Shown: one piece after another, positions 47,342-58,985 of the stretch
Layout: each line of letters opens with the position of its first letter
Numbering within the stretch: position 1 is the first letter of the stretch
Origin: Artemisia argyi
Lineage: Eukaryota; Streptophyta; Magnoliopsida; Asterales; Asteraceae
Reading direction: 5' to 3'
DNA: 64,000 nucleotides
Assembly (NCBI GenBank): GCA_030686995.1
Contig: CM060681.1
Span: forward strand, 165,948,833-166,012,832
Position numbers and translations under genes: made by a program
The notes under the pieces: generated by a model
The model's database searches: none
What the model was told of the DNA's origin: nothing
What the model saw: the letters and a program-made list of their open reading frames with translations, nothing else

Positions 47342-47588
47342 ACAAAAATCTATTAATGTTTTTTACCAAAAACTATAGATTCTTATAAAATTTCTAATGT
47401 TTTCTTACATGTCAAAATAATACTTTTTATCAAATTCGGTTTTTATAATAGTATTATTCCACAAAAATCTATTAATAGTTTTTTTTTTTTTTACCAAAAA
47501 CTATATATTCTTATAAAATTTCTAATGTTTTCTTACATGTCAAAATAATACTTTTTATCAAATTCGGTTTTTATAATAGTAGTTATTC
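47342..47588. repeat. Tandem duplication of about 119 bp in the Tekay LTR
   Basis: ACAAAAATCTATTAAT at 47342 recurs at 47461 and the copies match to about 47588. The second copy has a longer T run. It lies downstream of the LTR TATA box in LTR orientation. Confidence 0.8.
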
Positions 47589-48966
47589 CACCTAAATGAC
47601 TACGCTATTTATAAACCATAAATCAATATGTATTGATTTATACTTCCCTGGAAAAGTATATACATTTATTTACCAATTTTAAGTGTCCTAAAGTCCAAAT
47701 TTACTTATATCAATAGTCTAATTACAAGTATTTATATTTCATTGCAGAAAGTTTTCAGTCAACTGCAGTCCCATGAAAACGTCAATAAGTTGAGTTTTAC
47801 AATTTCGTTTTACGTGAGGTTTGCGGCTACATTCAAGTCTATGTCTTATCTACAACTTTTATTCTTTGAGTAACAGTTGGTCATATGCAAAATGTTAGAG
47901 TAATTGGCTAATACTTTTCAGTGTGCAGATTTTGACACCTTTCACTATTTTGGCTCTCATTTACTCATCGGGATTAGTTATGAGATGCGCCACCCGGCGA
48001 AACGACCACAAGACATAGCTCTACAAGCCTATCTTATTTCCTTAACCTAAAAGTTTACTGAGATGATCAATTTAATCATTCTTTGGGGCTGTTGTAAATT
48101 TCAAATTCATAAAACCTACTTAGGGCTTGTCCTAGCTTATTTTCATATTACAAACCTCATGTATAATGTCAAATACATATATAATCTTACAAAAATCATA
48201 AAAATAAATATAGTCCAGAGTTATTTACAACCATATTGAAAGTAAAACATGAAAATAAACTCAAATCTTACAATAATTTGGTTGGAAAACAACAAAAATC
48301 ACAACTACAAATCAACACGTAAACCTTCATAATCTTTCAACCTTGCCTTTAATCTTTGTCCAACTTGATTTCAACCCTTGTAAGAACCCTTTAACCCAGC
48401 CCCTAATTACCTTGTACATCTTCCAACTTGTCCAAGAAATCACTAAAACAAACCAAGGACTATGTAGAGCTTCTTAATACCTTCAACTTTCTTGTACAAC
48501 TTATATCTTGAATCAAAATGAAATGGTATTTGTAGTAGCTTAAAATCACGGTAAGGAGGGAGTACATGAGAGGATTTTGATAGTTTCTATCTCTAGTTGC
48601 ATGTATCTATAAGTTATCTAAAACTTTGTATATGATCTAGAGGTACATGTGTCCTTACATGGGTGTTCATCGGTTCGGTTCTCGGTTAATCAGTTTATTC
48701 GGTTCAGGTTGTTCGGATAAAAAAAATTGGGTCATAACCGAAAACCGAACCGAACCGAAAATATTTATGACCGAACCGAACCGAACCGAAGTTCGGTTCA
48801 GTTATGGGTCAAAACCGAAAACCGAAATTTGTACTTGAATTACACTATTTATATATATTTTTTAATTTAATTATATATATTTTTGGCAAAAAAAAAATGA
48901 AGCATAAAAAATGTCTTTTATATTAGTATAAAATTTTAATAGACATTTTTTATATATAAAATAATC

Positions 48967-51900
48967 TTTACATATATATGGGACAAGATTTGAGTTGTAC
49001 TTGATGCTTTGAAAGCTGTACAATGAAAGGGAATTGCCACTTGGCACTTAGAAACGCCACTTGGCACTAACATGCTGACTGGATAAATCATGTAAACGCC
49101 ACTTGGCATGCCACGGTGTCAATTTGCAGAATCCGGAAATTAAAAAATTTGTCACTTGTGGGAATCGAACCCTGGTCTATACTCCCATTCAACATGTTCT
49201 CAACCACTATACCAAGTTGGTTTTTGTGTTAGATAAATAAAAACCATTCATATCATGCTTTAATTTCTCACCCCTTACTCTGTTTCCACAAAATTTGAAA
49301 TGCACCACTCAACTAAAAAATAGGCCTTTTCTTCTCAATAAATCACTCACAATCAATTTATTCCATGATTATCTTGATCATTCCATGATTCAAATTAAAA
49401 TTAGGGTTCTATCAACAAAAACACAATCAGTTAATCAATAAATCACGAAAGAGTTTAAACAGTCATCTTCTTCTCTCCCGTTATCAAAATCTATTCATTA
49501 TTCCCACCAGGCACGTTTGATTCTTAATAACAAATTAGCCGCTTATCTTTTTTTACTTTTTCATATGTAAACTGATTTTCATTTAACGATCATTCTGCAT
49601 TGCAAGGGATTTATGATTTTATACCTTAATTCTTTGGTGATGATTATTTCAGCTCCGTTTTAATGGTTTTTCCCGCTGCTGTCTGTTGATTGGTATAAAA
49701 TTATAACATCGGATCTTCATAAACCTTTAACAGGTATGTTTTGTATGGCAAGCCCAACAAACAAGCATGAATCAGTTTCTTTATTTACGATTTTTGATTA
49801 TAGAATTCTATTTCGATTATTTGGTAGAATGAATTTTTGGGCTTAAGAGCATGTAGCTTTTATGCCCGCCAAGTGTTTGATAATATTACCCGACTAACGA
49901 AATAACTTTCGGGTATTATTCGCGGTTTTGATAATCAAATTTTTGTCAAACATGTTGTGTATTTTGCAGCAATGTTTCGGATTTTCAATGTAATTGCAAA
50001 ACCAAGTGTAAGATCTTTGTGTCCACTATCTTTTTCGCTACTTAAAAATTTATATTTACCGTATGATTAATGAAACCGACACATTTCAATTATGTGGCAT
50101 TGTATCCAACAAGTTAGACCAACTGATCCACAACATATTTAGTTTGTAATCACACAACAATAACTGGTGACTAATATTTTGAGGTTATATTATTTTTTTT
50201 GTTAATTTTTACAATGCTAATGAAGTGTGCTTCTATCTTGCAACTTTATTCTTATCGTATAATCCTCAATTCGTGTTTCTTGGTTTTAGTCTCGTGTGTG
50301 CTGCATTTGCTTTGGTAAAATCTTCGACAACCTTGAATTTTTTATGTTATTTGACATGCCATGTTATCATAATATAAGTAAAATAGTTCGCCACTATAGC
50401 TATAGCGGTCATTTGCTTATTGTATAGTGGTCATAATTGTACAACATCTAGATACTATAGCTATAGCGGTCATTTGCGAATTATACATCTAGATGTCACG
50501 AGCCATGGTCCTTTGGAGAGGAGGAAAGCCTTCTGGCTTCTTGACTAAATGTTAAACAATGCAGGACAAATATGATTAAATTTTCATACTATAATTTAAT
50601 TTACATTTTACAGTGCGAGGAAGTTTGTAATTTGGCATTGAAGAGGTGGTACCGCCTTATTCCACACATATATACACTTAGCAAGTAGGAACTTCACATT
50701 TTTTATAAATTGAATCTAAAATTTCTTTGTGTTAACCGATTTAGTATTGTGATATTTTTATGATTGATTGAATTAGGCTAGCCGATCAAATGCTACGTAT
50801 AATGAATAGGGATTAGTTTTGTTTACATTTATGGATTTTGATTAACGACTTCTACTATGAAATCAACTATGAATCGATATGATGGTAACTATATATCTTC
50901 TTCTGCTATTGATTTAGTTACATTTTAGTTTTTATACTTTCAATGGGATTCAGTTTCAGTGCTAGTTTTTTGTTAGTTTAGTTTTAGTTTTTGATAATAT
51001 GTGTCAGTCAGTTATGATATGACTTATGTTTGTTGTTTCATTTGCTGCAGAAGATGATCCGCTGATGCAGATTTGATCCCGACTCAATCGCTCGAAGTGT
51101 TGGAAGAGTGAATGAGGTTGATTATTTTATTTTATTTTGGCCTGTGCATTCCAACATACATGTTTTAGTTATTTTTGAGTGCCCTAATAGGAAATAATAT
51201 TTTTATTTATATATGGTAAATTGGTACATCTTACCATTGTAGTGCACAAAAGATATCTGGCTTACTGGATCCAGAAGCAAGTTTTACTGTATGCAATACG
51301 TGTACTCCAGGTTCTTTTACTTTTCTCGATCATGTGTTTTACCCCAACTGTTTTCATAGTGATATAATGTGTTTGTCTTTATAATATGTTTGTTGTACAT
51401 GCGTGGACTATATTACGAAGTATAACTTATAGTAGGAATGTTTGATATGTATTGAGAAAACACTTTCAATTTTTTATACAGATGCGAGGTACCATTATGG
51501 TTATGGAACCCTTTAACTAAGTATAATTATCTATGCTGGAAACGCAAAGGAATGTTGTTTCCCGGTGGAAGACTAAACCAAAAGGTATAATTTGATTGAT
51601 TTAATTTTAATTTGTTTTTTTTAATAGTTAGTGTTTATTACAACAAGGCTTATTATGAGATCAAAGATGTTAAATTAGTAGTGCTTTACGTGATTATGTG
51701 AAATAATCAAAGGGTTGTTTGCCGTTATGTTTTCTAAGTGTAAAAAAAAATCATATTAATTTAACGACTGGTTGAATAAAAAAACTTTTATTATTTGATC
51801 ATGAGCATGTTTTAGATTGAAAAATGAGAAAACAGTGTTTGTCAATCCTTGAAAAATAAGGAGTCAACTAAATTTTGAAATATTTAATGAACTAATGTCA

Positions 51901-52356
51901 ATCAATTTAGTATAGAGCGTTTTTCTGTTTGACATTGCGATTTGAGTTGAGTATCTGATGATTCATATGCCATGTTGAAGCTAATTAGTTTAGAGTGTTT
52001 GGGTAATACTAAATGTTTATGTACAACGAAAACTGACTATAGTGATTTCATTGTATAGTGTTTAAACAATCAATCTATATAGTACTCTAGATAATCAATC
52101 TATGATTGGCTGCAATAAAACTGTGGTTAATACATTATACATTAATTAAGTTCGGAAATATACTATACACGAATAAAAGTGTGATTACTTAAACACATTA
52201 TGTCCTATGTTTATGTACAACTGAATTAAGTATTTGGTTTGGTGGATTTCATTACAACATGCAGGTGTGTCGAACCTGAAAGTAGGACAATATCCTTTTC
52301 TTTTAATCTTTTATTGACTTATTTTCAGGTGAACAACACACATAACTGGAAATACA
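48967..52356. other. Helitron interior, left part without identifiable gene
   Basis: Apart from the tRNA-like module there is only AT-rich sequence with short exon-like pieces I cannot assign. The block CTATAGCTATAGCGGTCATTTGC occurs at about 50395 and again at about 50451. Other parts may be captured promoter or intron DNA. Confidence 0.4.
49159..49220 (-). other. tRNA-like module in the Helitron
   Basis: On the minus strand CCAACTTGGTATAGTGGTTG (A-box region) and GGTTCGATTCCC (B box) occur with tRNA-like spacing. The two arms do not close a full cloverleaf. It may be a tRNA-derived SINE head or a decayed tRNA. Confidence 0.45.
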
Positions 52357-52506
52357 TTGTACAGATTTGAACGACCGTCGAGGAATGTGAGAAGAAAACG
52401 TTTAGGCTTTCAAAATTTGGATCAACTGTATGTCTTAACTTATTATGCTGTCATGATCAAATATTTTGCTCCATATTTCTATTCAACTTGGTTACCTCTT
52501 TTGCAG

Positions 52507-53106
52507 AAATGTGCATGGAAACCTCTTGAATGGTTCCATTCCTTCGGGATTTCGTAATCTAGAGAGCTTAACCTATCTGTATGCCCTATTTTTTCTAACT
52601 TAAGCTTGTATCTTGCAACAAATTATTATTTTGATGTTTAACTTCTAAAATTACCATTTATGCTGCAGGAATCTTTCATCAAATAAATTCAAGGGCACTA
52701 TACCATTTCAGCTGGGGAGAATAATCAATCTAGATACATTGTAAGTTCACATGTATAGTTGTGTTATATTGCTGCATATATGTATAATGTAGTCTAATTA
52801 ACAGAATTTTATGCTCTCTAGGGATCTCTCCAGCAATCTGTTCTCCGGTCTCATTCGTGCATCTATTGGTTATTTGGAGCTTCTTTTGAAACTGTAAGCA
52901 ATGTGTTATGTCATTAATACACATTCCTAAAATTAAGCTGTTGCACAGTGCACATAAACTAAAATTTCTTATTCATAAATCTATAGGAACTTGAGCCGTA
53001 ATCAACTAGAGGGTCCAATACCTCAGAAAATAGGAATTTGAAGAACTACCAAATCACAGGCCCCATTCCCTCAATGTTAACTCAAATACCTAATCTAAAG
53101 ATGTTG
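52507..53106 (+). pseudogene. Captured ERECTA-like LRR exons in the Helitron
   Basis: Three consecutive 72-bp exons, 52507-52578, 52669-52740 and 52822-52893, each encode one 24-residue leucine-rich repeat and keep AG/GT borders and phase. They read NVHGNLLNGSIPSGFRNL, then NLSSNKFKGTIPFQLGRI, then DLSSNLFSGLIRASIGYL. A fourth exon from 52987 (NLSRNQLEGPIPQK) runs into TGA and then, after a deletion, into part of a later repeat ending at a donor at 53106. One repeat per 72-bp exon and the NVHGN start are features of ERECTA and ERL genes, whose receptors pattern stomata. Kinase and signal-peptide exons are absent, so no working receptor is possible. A rearranged piece at 52357-52430 may be an earlier exon. 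Confidence 0.82.
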
Positions 53107-55209
53107 TAAGTTGGCATGGTCCTTGAACTTTCCTATAAAAGTTATCTTTTACATAGGATATAGAGTTATGGCCTCACTACCCTGTGGTCCTGTGCTAATA
53201 TGAGATTTCCCCACCCTCAAAACTTCAGAAACACATGGCTGTTCACTTCGGAGTTAAATTTACAATTTTCCAAACAATCGGAAGTAACATGGAATTTTCT
53301 TTTTGTTATTATTCTTTTTTCATTTAGTGATTGGCCCAAAACCAGCCGACTTGTGAGATTCCCATATTGATATACGGGAACGAAGTCCTGTTGTACCTGT
53401 GAGTTTTACAATACATAGCAAATCGTTTGACCTATTTCTTTTTTATAGTTCCCACTAAATACACTGGTACGAAGTCCTGTGAGTTCTACAATACGAAGTC
53501 CTGCAGTACTTGTGAGTTCTACAATACTTATGTGCTAAAAAATTAGGGTGGTCATGGGTCAATACGTGTTGGGTCAGGATCACTTGACTTACCATTTTCC
53601 CTGCTTCATTGATAGCTAGGTTTGTACTAATTAAACCCATTTAACATGCTCATTATAATACAACCTAAATTTACATGTCTACGTTGAAATGGGTTAATTA
53701 GGACTTCTTATATCTTTCTTTAATTTTGTATTAAGAAAAAAATATATTGGTTCCTGCAACTTCATGTCATGTACTGAAAGTTATAATATGCCACTCAATG
53801 AAAGCTTTAAGTAGCAAAAGTATCTCAATGACATATTCCTTGTATCTGAACTGAAATACTGTTTGTTTTTACCCGATGTGCCACCGTATCTGGACGACCA
53901 TGTGGAGATGGTGTCATCCTTCAGGCTTTTGGTAATTCCTTATACTTACTCTATATGATAAATGTAACTACAATCATTAGTTTCAGAGCTCATGTTAATT
54001 GCATTGTCATTTTTTATAAAACAAATATTAGGCAGCATTCACTTATCAGATATCAATCTCCTATCATTGGTAGAAAATTTCACAACTTGGTTACGGAGTG
54101 TTGTCTAATTAGTTTCTATCCGAAAGTTGGGAGTGCATTGGCACTGTGAGGGTTGGCTAATTAGTTTCTATCTAGAAAGCTACGGAGTGTTGGCTAATTA
54201 GTTTCTAGCTGGTATATTTATGACCTATAGCACCGAGTAAAGCTAGATTTTCTGTTTCAACCATAATAGCCTTGTGTTTAAGATGTTATTTTCTTGTGAA
54301 GTTTGGGACAAGATTGAGCATCATCATAGCAAAAAGAAATCCTTCTTTGTCAACCACATCTTTCCTACTTTCTTGTGGATATCTTTTCAGCTCTTACCGA
54401 GAGGTGAACCTCAAATGTATTATCGTTTATGAGACTAAATGTATACCTCTGAACTGACTTATGTTGTTGTATGCTCGATAATGCAGCTCATTGTGTTTTA
54501 TTTTCTCCTATACCTGATGTAATAAATCAACATTTGTTTACTTGGCATTGTTTTTTTTTTTTTTTTTTTTTTCTTTTGGAAGAGCCAGTAAATATCTTCC
54601 ATAACAGCTCTCTGCTGTCTTATGGTCTTTTTTTGTAGGCTAAATTATGGCAGCTTGCTCAAAAGACAACTGCTCTCCCTATTAGCCGTAGTGAAAGAGG
54701 TAATGCCCTTTTTGTTTAAAAGTGGTCTTTGGTGAACAAGCAATACAAGATAAGAATATATGTGTAGTTAAACATTTCTTTATTTCAAGGATTATTTAAA
54801 GATATCAAGGATATCTAAATTTATAACAGCTGAAAGATTGGCCTGCCATTCTGGTAACTGAATATATCCTGCAAACAAAACATTACTTTTTTTTAGTTTT
54901 AACTTTACTTAGTTTTTTAGTTTTAACTTTACATTTAACTCTTTACAGGTAACTAAATATATGACAAAGCCAAACATATCTTTATCTTCTTATAATTGTT
55001 TAGGTTTCGGAACTGGAATCTTAAATCGATAGCTTTGAAGCTGTGATGGAACAACAACTACTCAAACTCCCATTTACAAAGAAGTTTTAGTTCGTATTTG
55101 AAAGCGCAAGATAGTTTTGTATTAACAACAACTTCATTATCTTTTTTGTATTCAAACAACACGATTGCTTTACATACATTTAGAATTCAACATGTATTAT
55201 AATGAAGCG
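53107..55209. other. Helitron interior, right part
   Basis: No gene is supported. Short local repeats occur: ACGAAGTCCTG..GTGAGTT at about 53385-53530 and GTTGGCTAATTAGTTTCTA in three variants at 54093-54210. A T run lies at about 54550-54572. Confidence 0.45.
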
Positions 55210-55240
55210 AACCCGCCCATCGGGCGGGTTATGAAGCTAG
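55210..55240 (+). terminator. Helitron 3' hairpin and CTAG terminus
   Basis: The stem is 55210-55218 with 55222-55230, the loop is ATC, and CTAG follows after ATGAAG. This is the signal at which Helitron rolling-circle replication ends. Confidence 0.92.
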
Positions 55241-55952
55241 TATAAATATATATAAAAAATATATATTTATATAAATTCGGTTTTCGGTTCAGATAGCCAA
55301 ACCCATATCCAAACCGATTCGTTTCGGTTTTGACAAATTCGGTTTGGTTATAAGTTCGGTTATGTTTTTTTCGATTCGGTTTTCAGTTTATTTGGTTTAT
55401 TACCCGAACCATGAACACCCCTATGTCCTTATGCATGAGTTAAGGTTAGCCAAATGCACGCCACCTCTCCATGAGGTGGTGAGGTGCTTGTCATTTGTGA
55501 TAAGTATTGAATCTACGGAGTGTAGTTTGGTCCCGGTAATTACTAATGTTAAGTCCTTAAGTCATGAAACTTAAAACCGAGTAACATAAAAATGTAATAC
55601 TTATAAAAATGTTAAAACTTATCAATATACTGTAAGTATATTAGATGAGTGATAAGTTTAACGGAGAGTGTAGGTGTTGTTAAAACCTAATAACGTAGGT
55701 TCAAATATGCGTAATATGTAACATGCACAAAGTTTACGTAAAAATGGTAAAATAGCAATAGTACTTATAAATTAGGTATAAAGAGAAAATAAAATGTGTA
55801 AAACACTTAGACTAATCATAGTTTAGTGTTGTTTACGAGTAAAGCTCATGCGACTGAACTTTATTGATTATATGCAAAAGCATTTACTTTAAAAATTAAA
55901 GTAATAAATAATATAAGTATATAGTTAAACAGTAACCTGAAATGTACGGTTG

Positions 55953-57437
55953 CTACAGCCTCCTCCTATTAAAGGAATCACGCCCTCGTGATTTAGTTTG
56001 ATGTACCCGAGAAGAGATGCAGATATTTCTGTTGCATTTGGTCTTCTCTTTCCTAGGTGTATTCAGGCCCTCTGCGAGAATTCTATCGTACTTAACTATG
56101 GGAATTTGGCTTTGTTTCAACCGTTTGACCTCACGGTCCATTATTTGTACATGTTCTTCTATAAAATGCAGCATGTCATCGAGTTTGATCTCGTCTAATG
56201 GAATGACAAGACTTTCATCAAACAGACATTTCTTTATATTTGACACGTGAAAAGTGTTATGGATTCCACTTAATTCTTGCGGTAGCTCAAGTTTATATGC
56301 CACTAGACCAACCCTTGCCAGAATCTTGAATGGTCCAATGTATCGTGGACTCAGTTTTCCACGTTTTCCAAAACGAATTACGTATTTCCAAGGCGAGACT
56401 TTTAACATAACCTTATCTCCAACTTGGGATTCCAAGGGTTTTCTTCTAGTATCAGCATAGCTTTTCTGGCAATCCCTAGCAGCTTGTAATTTGCTTATGA
56501 TTTGTACAATCTTTTCAGTTGTTTCTTGTACAATCTCTAGACCTGTGAGTTGGACATCGCCAACCTCACTCCAGCAAACAGGAGATCGACACTTTCGCCC
56601 ATACAATGCTTCAAAATGTGAGGATTTAAGACAAGAATGATAACTATTGTTATAAGTATACAATGCTTCAAAAGGGGAGGATTTAAGAATAGAATGATAG
56701 CTATTGTTATAAGTAAATTTAACTAAAGGTAAATGAGTGTCCCAACTTTTACCGAAATCGATGATACAAGCTCTTAGCATATCCTCCATGCTTTGTATGG
56801 TTCTTTCGCTTTGACCATCAGTTTGTGGATGATAGGCAGTACTCATGTCCATTCGAGTTCCAAAAGCTCTCTGGAGTGACTGCCAGAAATTAGAAGTAAA
56901 TCTGCTATATCTATCTAAGATAATCGAAATTGGCACACCGTGCTTAAAAACTATTTCTTTGATATAGAGCTTAGTCAGCTGGTTCATATCATAAGTTTAT
57001 TTGATTGTAATGAAATGAGCAAATTTAGTGAGACGGTCAACAATTACCCAAATGGCGTCGTAACCACTTGATGTTTTTGGTAGCTTGGTAACAAAATCGA
57101 TCGCGATCCTTTCCCACTTCCATACAGGAATTTCGGGTTGTTGTAGTAATCCTGATGGTTTTTGACACTCAGCCTTGACCTTAGAACATGTCAAGCATTT
57201 ACTGATGTAGGTGGCAATATATGCTTTCATGTTAGGCCACCAACATAGCTTTTTGAGGTCGTAATACATTTTGTCGGATACCGGGTGGATGGAGTACTTT
57301 GACTTATGCGACTCGTGCATAATCAAATCCCGTATACCTTCATAAAGTGGTATCCAACTTCTTCCTTCAAAGCATAGGGTTCCATGTAGTCTTTTCTCAA
57401 CTTTTTGATCATGCATACATGTTCTCGTTTTTGACAT
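55953..57437 (-). pseudogene. Tekay integrase with broken chromodomain
   Basis: Two pieces in one pathway of reading (56997-57437, then 55953-56987) are separated by a TAA just after KFAHFITIK. The zinc region has CLTCSKVK, the core has AIDFVTKLP, then [13 protein letters not shown] and [13 protein letters not shown], so D,D,E are visible. A 57-bp in-frame duplication repeats [13 protein letters not shown]. The C-terminus begins a chromodomain ([18 protein letters not shown]) and then shifts frame near 56080. The chromodomain marks the chromovirus (Tekay) clade, in which it targets integration to heterochromatin. Confidence 0.85.
56604..56717 (-). repeat. 57-bp tandem duplication inside Tekay integrase
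   Basis: CAATGCTTCAAAA starts at 56604 and 56661. The copy adds 19 residues to the integrase between the core and C-terminal part, without breaking the frame. Confidence 0.8.
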
Positions 57438-57449
57438 TTTCTTCCTTGA

Positions 57450-58030
57450 TCACTTCAGTTTACGCCTCAAGGATTTGTGAAAGAGTGGTGAAATGATCAT
57501 CATTCCCAATGATCTAACTCTTAGAGGTTTAGGTCTCTCTTTTCTACTAAGAGCATCTGCTACAACATTTGCTTTACCCAGGTGATAACAAATTTTGCAA
57601 TCGTAATCACTGAGTAATTCTAACCAGCGACGTTGTTTCATGTTCACTCTACACTGTACTCGGGTGATAAAAAATTTCGCAATCGTAATCACTGAGTAAT
57701 TCTAACTAGCAACGTTGTTTCATGTTCATTATACACTGTATCCCGGGTGATAACAAATTTCGCAATCGTAATCACTAAGTAATTCTAATCAGTGATGTTG
57801 TAGAATTTTGTGATCCGTGTACACTATACACTTTGTTCCGTAGCGATAATGTCTCCAGATTCTGAGAGCAAAAATGGTTGATTCTAATTCTAAGTCGTGA
57901 GTAGTGTAGTTTTTCTCGTGAGTTTGAGTTGACGAGAGGCGTATGCTATCGCTTTATGTCTCTGCATCAAAACTGCTCCCAAACCTTTGTGTGAAGCATC
58001 ATAGTATACAACGAAGTCTTTGCTGCCATC
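57450..58030 (-). pseudogene. Tekay RNase H remnant with triplicated segment
   Basis: The minus strand has FVVYYDASHKGLGAVLMQR and AIAYASRQLK, an RNase H start, then a triplicated and frame-broken middle, then LLSDYDCKICYHLGKANVVADALSRK, the RNase H end that precedes integrase. Protease and reverse transcriptase are missing: gag sequence joins RNase H directly near 58030, where CTCCATTTTCT is repeated at the joint. Confidence 0.75.
57584..57830. repeat. Triplication of an 82-83 bp RNase H segment
   Basis: GCAATCGTAATCACT begins at 57597, 57679 and 57762. The copies differ at several sites, and the units include stops. Tandem gain inside a pol gene is not expected of an active element. Confidence 0.85.
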
Positions 58031-58435
58031 AGGCAAGGCTCCATTTTCTCAAGACTCCATTTTCTTGACCCAGCGAGTATACACTAACGCACCTCCGTTG
58101 CCATCAAAGTCCACAGGTTTGCATGCTGAAAATTCCTTGTACGAGCACCCCTTGCCACCGTTGTTGTCGTTTTCATTCCCACCATTATCATTGGTGTTGT
58201 CATTGTCGGCACTGTGGTTTCTACTCCCGTTGTTTCTTGGGTTGCTGACACGATCGCCAACCTAGGCGACGATAGTGGGAAGCAAGTTTTGTAGTTGTTG
58301 GGCGATAATGGTGGAGAAATCGGGGTTATCATTTCCATTTCCCCGATTACCTCTTCTTCCTCCACATTTACCAGCCCTTCCACCCCTTAGGGTTGCACCA
58401 CCTCGGTTAACTCGAGTCGACCTTCTTAGAGGCAT
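58031..58435 (-). pseudogene. Tekay gag, N-terminal fragment
   Basis: The start ATG is at 58433-58435 (MPLRRSTRVNRGG). The frame has a Gly/Asn/Arg-rich N-terminus, a TAG at 58262-58264 after LLPTIVA where CAG would fit, then an Asn/Gly-rich stretch and FSACKPVDFDGNGGAL, the start of the Tekay gag core. It is cut off at the deletion joint with RNase H. Confidence 0.7.
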
Positions 58436-58817
58436 TATCTACACAAGGAAGGACATAGGTAAACATTAGATAGGAGGAAGATACGGTAGATCGGTGATCG
58501 TGCCGTAATTCTCTGTCGAACTTCCTATTGACAATCTATGAATTTGATTATTTCACATCGCATCATGTTATTGTAAAAATATTGGCTAGGCGTTTTTAGG
58601 ATAACATTATGCCATATTTTCTTATCATCATCACTTCACGTCATCCTATCCCACAAAACAGGGCAAGTGGTTCAAGTAACGCATAGAAGTCTTAGGTAGG
58701 TGCTAATACTCACAAAACAAGTATAAACGTAATCGCGTATGTAGTTCCTATTATGCAAACTATATGAAGGTACTTAGGTTATAGTCTAGGTTAAACCACC
58801 TAATTCTCTATAACTAA

Positions 58818-58830
58818 GGCTCTGATTCCA
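58818..58830 (-). other. Primer binding site of the Tekay element
   Basis: On the minus strand TGGAATCAGAGCC is one base away from the complement of the initiator tRNA-Met 3' end. It is three bases from the LTR end. Confidence 0.75.
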
Positions 58831-58833
58831 ATC

Positions 58834-58985
58834 TGTCACACCCCAAAAGTATCACAGCGGAAGATATATGGGGTATGACTTCATAACACAAAACACAAGG
58901 TGCAAGATCATAGAGAAGTACTAAATGCATAACACACATAATATGCAAACTATTCGAAAGTGTAGTGTGGATTTACCATAGAGAA
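58834..58985 (-). repeat. Remnant of the Tekay 5' LTR
   Basis: It starts TGTCACACCCC on the plus strand, the U5 end. After about 150 bp the sequence no longer looks like the other LTR region, so it is truncated; the exact break is not resolved. Confidence 0.55.

Larger units (their letters stand above)
48965..55240 (+). mobile_element. Non-autonomous Helitron, about 6.3 kb
   Basis: The 3' end is textbook: a 9-bp GC stem AACCCGCCC / GGGCGGGTT (55210-55230, loop ATC), six bases, then CTAG at 55237-55240, followed by T. The 5' end is placed at TC 48965-48966, preceded by A, so insertion is between A and T with no target duplication. The 3' end is certain; the 5' end could differ by some tens of bases. 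There is no Rep/helicase. It carries LRR exons of an ERECTA-like gene and a tRNA-like module. Confidence 0.85.
48658..55423. mobile_element. hAT-type MITE built of ACCGAACC repeats, split by a Helitron
   Basis: The left end CATGGGTGTTCAT and the right end, on the other strand, TAGGGGTGTTCAT are flanked by the perfect 8-bp duplication TGTCCTTA (48650-48657 and 55424-55431). The arms are dense in ACCGAACCGAA (left) and TTCGGTTT (right), making a foldback of about 490 bp once the 6.3-kb insert is set aside. The insertion point is in its AT-rich centre. The design is like the ACCGGA MITE at 13173. Confidence 0.88.
46600..55957 (-). repeat. 3' LTR of a Tekay element, split by a hAT MITE
   Basis: The boundary at 55957 is firm: on the minus strand a purine tract AATAGGAGGAGGC is followed by TGTAGCAACC. 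The LTR continues to 55432, is interrupted by the MITE (48658-55423), and goes on to about 46600. A minus-strand TATA box (TTTATAAATAG) at about 47600-47612 marks the promoter. The outer end is not resolved; the start seen in the other LTR (TGTCACACCCC on the plus strand) was not found here. Confidence 0.6.

Noticed and set aside
53455..53640. Minus-strand ORF with repeated HKYCRT
   Set aside because: It translates short local repeats inside the Helitron; no gene structure.
58020..58469. Plus-strand Pro/Leu-rich ORFs opposite Tekay gag
   Set aside because: The minus strand shows recognisable gag sequence; the plus-strand ORFs are shadows.
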